Source: Oceanospirillaceae bacterium UBA7410
GTDB lineage: Bacteria > Pseudomonadota > Gammaproteobacteria > Pseudomonadales > Balneatricaceae
Direction of reading: 5' to 3'
Length of the DNA stretch: 20,580 nucleotides
Assembly: GCA_002470565.1 (NCBI GenBank)
Contig: DKMQ01000017.1
Span: 1-20,580, forward strand
Every line of letters begins with the position of its first letter. The first letter of the stretch is position 1. Below the pieces are notes generated by a model. It was not told the origin of the DNA and made no database searches. It saw nothing but the letters and a program-made list of their open reading frames with translations. Position numbers and translations under genes: made by a program. Shown here in pieces: positions 1 to 8,297 of this stretch.

Positions 1-1360
1 GGTCTTCGGCGGCCCTTATGGCTAGCTCTACCTGGTGATTACGGGCAATAAATACTGGGTTTGCAAGCTTCATTTGCTCATAACGCTGGGCTTTAGTTTG
101 TGGGTCTTTGTCTAAACGTAGTTGCCATTTTTTCTGCCACGCCAGTAATTCATCTGGCGCGCTAAATGCGTCTTCAATGCTTTGATGGGCCTCATCTATG
201 GCGGCTTGGTCTACCAAGTATCTAAAACATAAAGTGAAATCTAGCTTGTGCTCAGTCATTATTGTAAACAACTGCTGCGTAAGCTTTTGATCATCAGGTT
301 GCGGTTTGCTCATGCCTAGTTTGTTGCTCATTACGCGCTGATACGCTGCACCGTAATGGGTTACATAGCTACTCAATGCCTCTTGGGCCAATGCAATGGC
401 CTTATCACTGTCGCTATCTAGTAGGGGTAATAGTGCTTCTGCTAGTCGTGTCATGTTCCACTGGCCTATGCCTGGCTGCTGGTTATAGCGGTAGCGGCCT
501 TGTCGGTCTATAGAGCTAAACACCTTGTCACCGTCATAGTCGTCCATAAATGCGCATGGGCCATAGTCTACTGTGGCACCACAAATAAGCACGTTGTCGG
601 TGTTCATTACGCCATGGATAAAACCAAACCCTTGCCATTGTGCAATCAGTTTGGCTTGCCTTTCTATCACTTCATTGAGTAGGGCTAAGTATGGCTTGGG
701 GCTGGCTATTAAGGTTGGAAAATGTCGCTTAAGGCAATAATCAGCTAGCGTCTTCACACCTGCGTCATCACCTTGCCTAGAAAAAAACTCAAAACTACCC
801 ACACGAATGTGGCTTGGCGCAATGCGTGTTAATACTGCCCCTGGTGCTGGGCTTTGGCGCATTACTGTTTCGCCAGTAGCTACAGCAGCAAGGCTGCGGG
901 TGGTGGGCACGTTTAACGCTGACATGGCTTCACTAAGCAGATATTCTCGTAATACAGGCCCTAGTGGTGAGCGCCCATCGCCTCGGCGTGAGTAAGGTGT
1001 GGGGCCAGAGCCTTTAAGTTGTAGGTCAAAGCGTTCGCCATTTGGGGTCACTATTTCGCCTAGTAAATGTGCTCTACCATCACCTAAAGTGGGGTTAAAT
1101 GTGCCAAATTGGTGGCCTGCATAGGCTTGTGCCATAGGCGCTGAGCCCATGGCCGTTTGATTACCAGCCAACACTTGCAGGGCTTCATCTGATGTAAGCC
1201 ATTGCAGGTCTATGCCTAGCTCTTGGGCTAGCTCTTGGTTATGAGTAATAGGTGTAGCGTTAGCCACGCTAATGGGCTGTGCGTAGCTATAAAAACGCTC
1301 TGGTAGGCTGGCAAATGTAGTGTCAAATTGCGGGCTGGTGGCAGGTGTTTGGGTGTTCAT
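1..1360 (-). CDS. selO: SelO/YdiU-family protein adenylyltransferase (C-terminus outside window)
   Basis: Pseudokinase-fold enzyme that transfers AMP from ATP to protein Ser, Thr or Tyr hydroxyls; the E. coli enzyme is linked to redox homeostasis and S-glutathionylation (family knowledge). Translating the minus strand from the ATG at 1360 gives 453 residues with no stop before the window edge. Family signatures are clear: YAGHQFG (residues 80-86), a KGSGPTPYS...GDGRSPLGPVLREYL block (116-141), HGVMNTDN catalytic loop (249-256) and DYGPCAFMD metal-binding motif (265-273). Against the roughly 480-residue family length, about 25 residues are missing, including the region where a redox-active C-terminal Cys would lie. 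The start follows the uvrD stop by 10 nt, with a weak AGG upstream that overlaps the end of uvrD, so it is probably co-transcribed with uvrD. The family call is very secure; the physiological target cannot be inferred. Confidence 0.95.
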   Translation of the reverse strand, partial: MNTQTPATSPQFDTTFASLPERFYSYAQPISVANATPITHNQELAQELGIDLQWLTSDEALQVLAGNQTAMGSAPMAQAYAGHQFGTFNPTLGDGRAHLLGEIVTPNGERFDLQLKGSGPTPYSRRGDGRSPLGPVLREYLLSEAMSALNVPTTRSLAAVATGETVMRQSPAPGAVLTRIAPSHIRVGSFEFFSRQGDDAGVKTLADYCLKRHFPTLIASPKPYLALLNEVIERQAKLIAQWQGFGFIHGVMNTDNVLICGATVDYGPCAFMDDYDGDKVFSSIDRQGRYRYNQQPGIGQWNMTRLAEALLPLLDSDSDKAIALAQEALSSYVTHYGAAYQRVMSNKLGMSKPQPDDQKLTQQLFTIMTEHKLDFTLCFRYLVDQAAIDEAHQSIEDAFSAPDELLAWQKKWQLRLDKDPQTKAQRYEQMKLANPVFIARNHQVELAIRAAED

Positions 1361-1370
1361 TTGTTGATAC

Positions 1371-3596
1371 CTATAAATTTTCTAGCTTTGCATAGGCCAA
1401 TACTAGCCATTTGCTACCTTGGTTTTCGAAGTTCACTTGCACTCTGGCTTGGGGGCCTGAGCCTTCAGCATTCACCACCACACCTATGCCAAACAAAGGG
1501 TGCCTTACATTTTGCCCTAATGCTAATACGGGGGTTTCTAATACCTGATGACGGCCTGCGCGGTCATATGTTCTTGTTGGGGTGGGCCTTGCAGTGACTG
1601 GCCTGCTGATACTAGATTTAAGCCGCACTTCATTCATCAATCCTTCTGGTATTTCACCAATAAAGCGTGAAGGGCGGTTAAAGGTTTCTTGTCCGTGTAA
1701 GCGGCGGCTTTCGGCATAAGAAATATACAATCGTTGCATGGCGCGAGTGATACCCACATAACAAAGGCGGCGCTCTTCTTCCAAACGGTCACCTTCTTCA
1801 AGGGACATTTTGTGAGGGAATAAACCTTCTTCCACGCCCCCTAAAAATACCACTGGAAACTCAAGGCCTTTGGCAGAGTGCAGTGTCATTAGCTGCACGC
1901 TGTCTTCTGATTCATCGGCTTGTTGTTCACCTGCATCAAGTGCGGCTTGGTCGAGCATGGCAGCTAGTGGTGTGGTGGCTACAGGGTCTAAATCACCATC
2001 AGGGTCGTCAGAGTCTTGTACGGGGTTCCAAGAGCTAGCAAATTCTTTGGCGGCACTCACAAGCTCTTTAAGGTTTTCAATACGCGTTTGGGCCTTTTCA
2101 CCCTTTTCTTTAAGGTGATGTTGCACTAGGCCAGATTGTTGAATCACCAAGTCTACCATCTCATGTAAAGATAGCTCGCTAGTGTCTTCATCCAAGCGGT
2201 CAATAAGGCCAATAAAGCTATCAATGGCGTTATGGGCGCGGGTAGGCATCACGTTTTGGCTGAGTATTTGCTTGGTGCTGTCCCACATAGAGCAGCCTTC
2301 TGCTCGGGCGTTTTGGCGTATTTTGGCCACTGTAGCTGCGCCTACTCCTCGAGTAGGCACGTTAAATACTCGCTCTAAAGCGGCATCGTCGTTGCGATTT
2401 TTGATGAGGCGTAAATAAGCCAACGCATTACGTATTTCTAGGCGATCATAAAAACGTTGACCACCATAAATGCGGTAGGGCATTTGGGCACGAATTAAGG
2501 CTTCTTCTAGCACTCGAGACTGAGCGTTAGAGCGGTAAAGAATGGCGCATTCGGCTCTTAGGCCACCGTCTTTATGCCACTGTTCTATTTGAGATACGAT
2601 GAAACGGGCTTCATCCATTTCATTAAAGGCCGCATACAGTGCAATGGGCTCACCATCTTTGTCGTCGGTCCATAGATTTTTGCCAAGGCGGCCAGTGTTG
2701 TTAGAAATCACACCGTTTGCAGCTTTAAGTATGATGCCAGTAGAGCGGTAGTTTTGCTCTAGTTTTATGGTAATGGCATTGCCGAAGTCGCGCTCAAAGT
2801 GTTGAATATTTTCTATTTTTGCACCACGCCAGCCATAGATAGATTGGTCGTCGTCACCCACAGCCATCACCTTAGCAGTAGTGCCTGAAAGCACACGTAG
2901 CCAAGCATATTGAATGGTGTTGGTGTCTTGAAACTCATCCACCAGCATGTGCTTAAAGCGGCCTTGGTAGTGGGCCAATAGCTCACTGTTGTTTAGCCAT
3001 AGTTCATGGCAGCGCAGCAGCAGCTCACCAAAATCTACCAGCCCAGCACGCTCGCACGCCTGATGATAGGCAGCATATACTTTCACTTGGGTGTCTAGTT
3101 GAAAATCACCGTGGGTTTCTATGTGTTGTGCGCGTTTGCCTTCATCCTTACAGCCATTAATAAAATGCTGAAACGAACGCACAGGCCAGCGGCTTTCATC
3201 AAGTTGCATCTCTTTGCATAGTCGTTTGAGAATACTTAGCTGGTCGTCGCTGTCTAAAATTTGAAACTCTTTTTGTAGCCCGGCTTCTTGCCAATGGCGC
3301 CTTAATAGGCGATGGGCCAAACCATGGAAGGTGCCTACCCACAGTTGCTGTGTATCCAAGCCCATAAGGCTTTCAATACGAGCACGCATTTCTCGTGCAG
3401 CTTTGTTGGTAAAAGTAACGGCCATAATAGACCAAGGCGACACGTTTTGTGCCTCTATTAACCAAGCAATACGGTGCACCAATACACGGGTTTTACCACT
3501 ACCGGCGCCGGCCAATATCAGCAAGTTTTCCTCTGGCGCTGCAACAGCCTCGCGCTGAGAGCCGTTGAGTTCATCTAAAAGGCGAGAAACATCCAT
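1371..3596 (-). CDS. uvrD: ATP-dependent DNA helicase II UvrD
   Basis: Superfamily 1A 3'-5' DNA helicase acting in nucleotide excision repair (displacing UvrC and the cut oligonucleotide), in methyl-directed mismatch repair and in removal of RecA from DNA (family knowledge). The 741-residue product has Walker A AGAGSGKT (29-36, Lys35), the GTFHGLAHRLLR block near 88-99, DEFQDTN Walker B (220-226), GDDDQSIYGWRGA, an LEQNYRS motif, QLMTLHSAKGLEFP and a VGITRAM motif VI. The C-terminal tail (HPLFGIGVV...KWLVLAYAKLENL) is the UvrD type rather than Rep. I chose the ATG at 3596 because the protein then begins MDVSRLLDELN, as E. coli UvrD does; a GTG 42 nt upstream is in frame but has no better ribosome site. 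It is divergent from hexR and upstream of selO. No LexA box was found in front of it, although E. coli uvrD has one. Confidence 0.96.
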   Translation of the reverse strand: MDVSRLLDELNGSQREAVAAPEENLLILAGAGSGKTRVLVHRIAWLIEAQNVSPWSIMAVTFTNKAAREMRARIESLMGLDTQQLWVGTFHGLAHRLLRRHWQEAGLQKEFQILDSDDQLSILKRLCKEMQLDESRWPVRSFQHFINGCKDEGKRAQHIETHGDFQLDTQVKVYAAYHQACERAGLVDFGELLLRCHELWLNNSELLAHYQGRFKHMLVDEFQDTNTIQYAWLRVLSGTTAKVMAVGDDDQSIYGWRGAKIENIQHFERDFGNAITIKLEQNYRSTGIILKAANGVISNNTGRLGKNLWTDDKDGEPIALYAAFNEMDEARFIVSQIEQWHKDGGLRAECAILYRSNAQSRVLEEALIRAQMPYRIYGGQRFYDRLEIRNALAYLRLIKNRNDDAALERVFNVPTRGVGAATVAKIRQNARAEGCSMWDSTKQILSQNVMPTRAHNAIDSFIGLIDRLDEDTSELSLHEMVDLVIQQSGLVQHHLKEKGEKAQTRIENLKELVSAAKEFASSWNPVQDSDDPDGDLDPVATTPLAAMLDQAALDAGEQQADESEDSVQLMTLHSAKGLEFPVVFLGGVEEGLFPHKMSLEEGDRLEEERRLCYVGITRAMQRLYISYAESRRLHGQETFNRPSRFIGEIPEGLMNEVRLKSSISRPVTARPTPTRTYDRAGRHQVLETPVLALGQNVRHPLFGIGVVVNAEGSGPQARVQVNFENQGSKWLVLAYAKLENL

Positions 3597-3844
3597 TATT
3601 GTGTCCGTATTGGCGTGTTGGATTGTGTGGTTGCCCACGAAGGTAGCATCTAATCTTAACCTATTGTAACGACAGATAAGCTAAATATCACCGATATGCT
3701 TGAGTTACTTTGTATTTTCTAGCGTAAAAAGAAAAACTAAGGTGCTTATATATGGGCGTCCACAAATTTTGAGTATAGGCGGTGGATAGAGTCGAAGAGG
3801 ATAGGGTAGAATGGCTTTAATCCATTATTGCTTCGGCTTAACTC
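3597..3844. promoter_or_regulatory. Divergent uvrD/hexR intergenic region
   Basis: This 248-bp space must hold the start signals for both uvrD (leftward) and hexR (rightward). On the minus strand TACAAT (complement of 3663-3668) is a reasonable -10 for uvrD, but no good -35 sits 16-18 bp upstream of it. A short inverted repeat ATATC-ACC-GATAT lies at 3685-3697. hexR has no visible Shine-Dalgarno sequence in front of its ATG. No CTGT-N8-ACAG LexA box and no TGTAATTWWATTACA-like HexR site was found. The promoter assignments are tentative. Confidence 0.35.
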
Positions 3845-4714
3845 ATGTCTACATCGAAACACGATTTATTTAAAACCATCGCTCAAGCGCACCCACAGTT
3901 GCGCAAGTCTGAGCGCAAGGTGGCAGACTATGTGTTAGAGCACCGTGCAAAAATTGTGCAAATGCGTATTGTAGATTTAGCAGCGGCAGCAGATGTGAGT
4001 GAGCCCACTGTAGTGCGGTTTTGTAGAGCGCTAGACTTTGATGGATTTCAAGACTTTAAGCTTAATTTGGCTCAGTTTGTAGGCACCAATACCTCTTATC
4101 AGCAATTTCGTCTAGATAGCCGCGATTCGGTAGAGCAGTTTAAAGAAAAGATTTTTGACTCTACTGTTGGCAACCTTATGCGGGTGAAATCTGACCTAGA
4201 TGCCACTAACCTAGAGCAAGCCATCGCTGCTTTAGCTGCGTGTAAGCGTCTTGATTGTTATGGCTTTGGAGCGTCTGCACCCATATGTAGTGATGCACAG
4301 CATAAGTTTTTCCGCCTTAATATCTCTGCGGCAGCCTATTCGGACCCTCACCTACAAACCATGGCGGCAGTTACTTTAAAGCCTGGCGATGTAGTGATTG
4401 CCGTATCGCAAACAGGCCGCACCAAAGATTTACTGCACACCACTCAGCTAGCTATGGACGCAGGTGCCACAGTTATTGCCTTGTGCCCAAGCAACACGCC
4501 GCTAGCCGAACAAGTGCAGATCCCTTTGTATATCGATTTAGATGAAGACAAAGAGCTTAATACTTTGATGTCTTCACGCATTACTCAAATGGTAGTGATT
4601 GATGTTTTAGCTGTAGGTGTCACTATGAAGCTAGGTGAAGAAACCATGACCCATTTAAAAACGATTAAGCGTTCACTTAAAAATCTACGTACCCCTGCTA
4701 AGCGTATTAAGTGA
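3845..4714 (+). CDS. hexR: HexR-type MurR/RpiR-family transcriptional regulator
   Basis: DNA-binding regulator of central sugar metabolism. In Proteobacteria HexR senses 2-keto-3-deoxy-6-phosphogluconate and controls zwf-edd-eda and, in marine gammas, gluconeogenic genes (family knowledge). The 289-residue protein has an N-terminal RpiR helix-turn-helix (roughly 1-77, with IVDLAAAADVSEPTVVRFCRALDFDG forming the helices). A SIS sugar-phosphate domain follows from about 130 to 235 (YGFGASAPICSDAQHKFFRL, then VIAVSQTGRTKDLL, then VIALCPSNTPLA). Length and both domains match HexR along the whole protein. The usual companions zwf, pgl and eda are not next to it here; the next gene is a small membrane protein 30 nt downstream. 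RpiR relatives exist with other sugar-phosphate ligands, so the HexR assignment rests on overall resemblance. Confidence 0.88.
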   Translation: MSTSKHDLFKTIAQAHPQLRKSERKVADYVLEHRAKIVQMRIVDLAAAADVSEPTVVRFCRALDFDGFQDFKLNLAQFVGTNTSYQQFRLDSRDSVEQFKEKIFDSTVGNLMRVKSDLDATNLEQAIAALAACKRLDCYGFGASAPICSDAQHKFFRLNISAAAYSDPHLQTMAAVTLKPGDVVIAVSQTGRTKDLLHTTQLAMDAGATVIALCPSNTPLAEQVQIPLYIDLDEDKELNTLMSSRITQMVVIDVLAVGVTMKLGEETMTHLKTIKRSLKNLRTPAKRIK

Positions 4715-4744
4715 TCAACTCATGTGCACAATAAGGAGATTTGT

Positions 4745-5128
4745 ATGAGTTTATCTATACTAATGCGCGTTAGCGCTGCCTATATGGGCCTATGGGTATT
4801 GATGATGGCTTTAGTGCCAGAAATGATCATTAATGATTTATTTGGTGTGCCCGTCACCCAAGCACTTGGGGCTCAAATGCAGTTTACTTCGGTGGCCACC
4901 GCAGCGATTGCAAGCATGCAGTGGATGGTGTCTTCGTGGGCGCCAGAAGGCCTAGCCAAGTTTGCCCGTTTAAGTGCCATTATTTGGGCTTTGTTTGCAC
5001 TACTTAGCTTGTCTCTTATTAGTTCGGGTGTGATGTTAGACACTGTGCAAAATTATACCTCGCCTGCCATTATGGCTATTTTGGCTTTGTTGTTATTGAT
5101 GAAAGCCAGCGCAAACTCTAAAGTTTAG
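4745..5128 (+). CDS. Small hydrophobic protein with about four membrane segments, function unknown
   Basis: I do not recognise a characterised family. The 127-residue product is strongly hydrophobic, with likely transmembrane helices near residues 8-25, 45-63, 75-95 and 106-122, short loops and no obvious catalytic motif or cysteine pair. The start is set by an excellent ribosome site, AAGGAG at 4733-4738, 6 nt before the ATG at 4745; an upstream in-frame ATG at 4724 has no such site. It lies 30 nt after hexR on the same strand and probably shares its transcript, so a link to sugar or carbon status is possible but unproven. It ends just before the convergent dnaE2 gene. Confidence 0.72.
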   Translation: MSLSILMRVSAAYMGLWVLMMALVPEMIINDLFGVPVTQALGAQMQFTSVATAAIASMQWMVSSWAPEGLAKFARLSAIIWALFALLSLSLISSGVMLDTVQNYTSPAIMAILALLLLMKASANSKV

Positions 5129-5131
5129 AGT

Positions 5132-5151
5132 GCATACTGCTTTTGGTATGC
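5132..5151. terminator. Weak hairpin between two convergent genes, possible terminator
   Basis: GCATAC and GTATGC form a 6-bp stem around an 8-nt loop in the 46-bp gap between the hydrophobic protein gene (plus) and dnaE2 (minus). There is no proper T-run on either side, so intrinsic termination is doubtful. It is listed because it is the only structure in a convergent gap that needs a transcription stop. Confidence 0.25.
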
Positions 5152-5174
5152 GAGTGCTTTAATGCCATTTCATT

Positions 5175-8100
5175 TTAATGAAAGTCTCTAGAGGCTACTT
5201 TGAGCTGCTCTAGCAGGTGGCTACAATCAATGAGCTTTCCAGCAATAACATGAATCACTTGGCTGTCTGGATCACGCTCTAAAATACCTTTCACTTTTAA
5301 AATTTGAGCATTTAAATAAGCCTGTTTTTGGGCCCTAGCTGTGCCTTGCCACACCACTAAGTTGGTGTTGCCTGTTTCATCTTCTAAGGTAATAAATGTT
5401 ACGCCAGAGGCTGTGCCAGGCCTTTGTCTGCCAGTGACTAACCCGGCTACAGTCACCAAGCTTTGATGGGCTTTGTCAGCCAGTTGGCTAGTGGCTAGGC
5501 AGCCCTTTAGTAAGCCTGCATTGCGCAATAAGGCTATGGGGTGTTGCTCTAAGCTAAGGCGTAAGCTGTCGTAGTCTTCGGTCAGTGTTTCTAAATCACT
5601 AGGCCCTTGCAATTGTTCTTGTTGAGCTTCGCGCACTTCACGCAGTAATGGCAGGTCTTGATGATTGTCCAGTAGTTGCCAGCGGGCCTGATAGCGGTGG
5701 CCACTAAAACAATTGAGTGCATTAGCACTGGCCAAACATTCAAGCATACCTTTGGTGTGGTGCAATGCTTGCACTTGTAATAGGTCTGTAAAACCTTGCT
5801 TGGGCCTTTGTTCTAGTAAGCGTTGCAGATGATCTTGGCGCACCCCTTTTACCTGTCGTAAACCCAAACGTATGGCCAGCTCAAGGTTTTGGGTAGTTTC
5901 TAAGCTATGGTCCCACACACTTTTATTGATACACACAGGCAATACTTGTACCCCATGGCGGCGTGCATCTTGCACAAGTTGAGATGCGCTGTAAAACCCC
6001 ATCGGCTGGCTATTTAAAATGGCGCAATAAAAAACTGCGGTGTAGTGGTATTTAAGCCACGCAGAAGCGTAGGTTAAAACGGCAAAGCTTGCAGAGTGGG
6101 ATTCTGGAAAGCCATATTCGCCAAAGCCTAAAATTTGTTGATATAAACGCTCTGCAAATGCCAATTCATAGCCTCGAGACATCATGCCATCTACTAGCTT
6201 ATGGTGAAATTTTTCTAGCTCGCCATGGCGTTTCCAGCTGGCCATTGCTCGGCGTAAACGGTCGGCTTCACCGCCGCTAAAGTTGGCTGCCACCATGGCT
6301 AGTTTAATCACCTGTTCTTGAAAAATAGGCACACCTAAGGTGCGTTCCAGCACTGCTTTAACTTCTTTTGAGGGGTATTCAACGCGTTCTTTACCGGCTC
6401 GACGGCGCAAAAATGGATGCACCATGTCCCCTTGAATAGGCCCTGGGCGCACAATGGCAATTTGAATGACAAGGTCATAAAAACAAGCAGGTTGTAAACG
6501 AGGCAGCATGCTCATTTGGGCTCTAGACTCTACTTGAAACACGCCTACACTATCGCCTTGTTGTAGCATTTCATAAACTTTTGCATCATCGTCCATGCGG
6601 GTGATGTCGGCCAAGCTTAGCTTACGCCCATGGTGATGCTGCACCATATTTAATGCGCGTTTTATAGCACTAAGCATGCCTAGGGCTAAAACATCTACTT
6701 TGAGTAAGGCAAGGCTTGCCAAGTCATCTTTGTCCCATTGGATCACTGTGCGCTGTGCCATGGATGCATTTTCTATAGGCACCAGCTCACTCAGTGGCCC
6801 TGCGCTAATAATAAAACCGCCCACATGTTGTGAGAGGTGACGAGGAAACCCTTGAAGGGTTTTTACTAGTTCCAAAAAGCACTGCCCTACATGGCTTTGG
6901 CTATCCAAACCTAAGTTTTTTAGCTGTTCATCCCACTGGGTATGCTGGTCTTTGCGATCCACATTTTTAATGAAGAGCTCAAGCTGTGGCAAGCTGATGC
7001 CTAGGGCCTTGCCCACTTCACGCACAGCGCTTTTAAAGCGATAAGTGATCACCGTGGCAGCTAAAGCAGCGCGATGGCGGCCATATTTTTGGTAGATGTA
7101 TTGAATGATTTCTTCACGCCTTTGGTGTTCAAAATCCACATCAATATCTGGAGGTTCAGAGCGCTCTTTAGAAATAAAACGTTCAAATAACACCTGTATT
7201 TGGCGTGGGTCAACGGCGGTTATTTCTAAGCAATAACACACAATAGAGTTGGCAGAAGACCCACGCCCTTGATATAAAATCTGCTGGCGTTTAGCAAACT
7301 GTACCAAGTCGTACACCGTTAAAAAAAAGTGAGCGTAACCTTCGCTGGCAATAAGCTTAAGCTCTTTGTCGATGATCAAAGCAATGTCATGAGGCACACC
7401 AGCAGGAAAACGAATGCTTTTACCTTGCTCTACTAAGTGGTGTAAATAACTGTTGGCATCATAGCCATTAGGCACCAGTTCAGCCGGGTATTCATAGGTC
7501 AGTTGGGATAAGCAAAAGTCACACTGCTTAGCTATAGTAATACTGGCTTGTAGCCATGGAGCGGGGTATAGCTTAGCAATTTTGTCTAATGTACGTAGGC
7601 TGTGCTCGCGGTTGGCTTGTAGGGCATAACCACAAGCATGCACAGGCATGCCTATGCGTATGGCGGTGAGTGTGTCGTGTAGCATTTGCCGTGTGGGGCT
7701 GTGCATGATCACTTGGCCAAGTGCCACCAGCGGTAAGTCATAATCATCAGCCATGGCTTGGCAATGGGCATGTTGACGCTGATCCAGCGCACTTAACCGG
7801 CGATGACAACCTACCCATAGGTTTTTTTTATACAGTGCGCTTAAGTGACTTCCCAAGTCATTGGGGCTATTAGGGTGAGGGTTCCAGATAAGTATGCATT
7901 CACTTAAATCACCAAAGTCATGGATATAAACTTGATATTTGCCCTTTTCACAGCGTGATCTAGCTAAGCTAATTAGCCGACATAGCTGGGCGTAGCCTTG
8001 TCGGTTTTTTGCTAACACTACTAGGCGCTCATGAGCTTCGGGTTGGTGAGGTTGCAGTGAAAACTCGCTACCAATAATCAGCTGGATTTTTAACCCATGC

Positions 8101-8297
8101 TCTTTTTTATACTGATAAGCCCGCACTACCCCTGCCACTGAACATTCATCTGTGAGCGCCAAGGCGTTATAACCCAAGGCATCAGCTTGTTGGAGCAATT
8201 CGTGTGGATGGGATGCCGCTCTTAAAAAGCTAAAGTTAGTTAAGCAGTGTAGCTCGGCATAATCCACACCAGGCGCTTTCACTTGGAGGCTGGTCAT
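5175..8297 (-). CDS. dnaE2: Error-prone DNA polymerase DnaE2 (ImuC)
   Basis: C-family DNA polymerase, a DnaE1 paralogue that carries out mutagenic translesion synthesis with ImuA and ImuB (family knowledge). From the chosen ATG at 8297 it has 1040 residues, normal for DnaE2 and shorter than replicative DnaE. An N-terminal PHP domain (YAELHCLTNFSFLRAASHP... then ALTDE) is followed by the polymerase core, with the catalytic acidic motif PDIDVDF at about 383-389 and KVDVLALGML near 533-542 holding the third aspartate. FPRHLSQHVGGF, a GFGEYGFPESHSASFA motif and a C-terminal OB-fold-like region (VTVAGLVTGRQRPGTASGVTFITLEDETG) are also present. The ATG overlaps the imuB stop as ATGA, implying translational coupling; a longer reading frame back to 8351 would run deep into imuB and lacks family support. 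It is the last gene of the LexA-controlled cassette. Confidence 0.95.
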   Translation of the reverse strand: MTSLQVKAPGVDYAELHCLTNFSFLRAASHPHELLQQADALGYNALALTDECSVAGVVRAYQYKKEHGLKIQLIIGSEFSLQPHQPEAHERLVVLAKNRQGYAQLCRLISLARSRCEKGKYQVYIHDFGDLSECILIWNPHPNSPNDLGSHLSALYKKNLWVGCHRRLSALDQRQHAHCQAMADDYDLPLVALGQVIMHSPTRQMLHDTLTAIRIGMPVHACGYALQANREHSLRTLDKIAKLYPAPWLQASITIAKQCDFCLSQLTYEYPAELVPNGYDANSYLHHLVEQGKSIRFPAGVPHDIALIIDKELKLIASEGYAHFFLTVYDLVQFAKRQQILYQGRGSSANSIVCYCLEITAVDPRQIQVLFERFISKERSEPPDIDVDFEHQRREEIIQYIYQKYGRHRAALAATVITYRFKSAVREVGKALGISLPQLELFIKNVDRKDQHTQWDEQLKNLGLDSQSHVGQCFLELVKTLQGFPRHLSQHVGGFIISAGPLSELVPIENASMAQRTVIQWDKDDLASLALLKVDVLALGMLSAIKRALNMVQHHHGRKLSLADITRMDDDAKVYEMLQQGDSVGVFQVESRAQMSMLPRLQPACFYDLVIQIAIVRPGPIQGDMVHPFLRRRAGKERVEYPSKEVKAVLERTLGVPIFQEQVIKLAMVAANFSGGEADRLRRAMASWKRHGELEKFHHKLVDGMMSRGYELAFAERLYQQILGFGEYGFPESHSASFAVLTYASAWLKYHYTAVFYCAILNSQPMGFYSASQLVQDARRHGVQVLPVCINKSVWDHSLETTQNLELAIRLGLRQVKGVRQDHLQRLLEQRPKQGFTDLLQVQALHHTKGMLECLASANALNCFSGHRYQARWQLLDNHQDLPLLREVREAQQEQLQGPSDLETLTEDYDSLRLSLEQHPIALLRNAGLLKGCLATSQLADKAHQSLVTVAGLVTGRQRPGTASGVTFITLEDETGNTNLVVWQGTARAQKQAYLNAQILKVKGILERDPDSQVIHVIAGKLIDCSHLLEQLKVASRDFH

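Noticed and set aside
1328..2418. Plus-strand open frames opposite uvrD
   Set aside because: They lie antisense to a well-conserved helicase gene, have no ribosome sites and low-complexity composition typical of shadow frames.
3597..3638. GTG start giving uvrD 14 extra residues
   Set aside because: The ATG at 3596 gives the family-typical N-terminus MDVSRLLDELN; the extension has no better ribosome site.
3597..3680. Possible LexA site in front of uvrD, as in E. coli
   Set aside because: The nearest match on the minus strand begins CTGT but the second half reads TAGG at the right spacing, so it lacks the ACAG half site.
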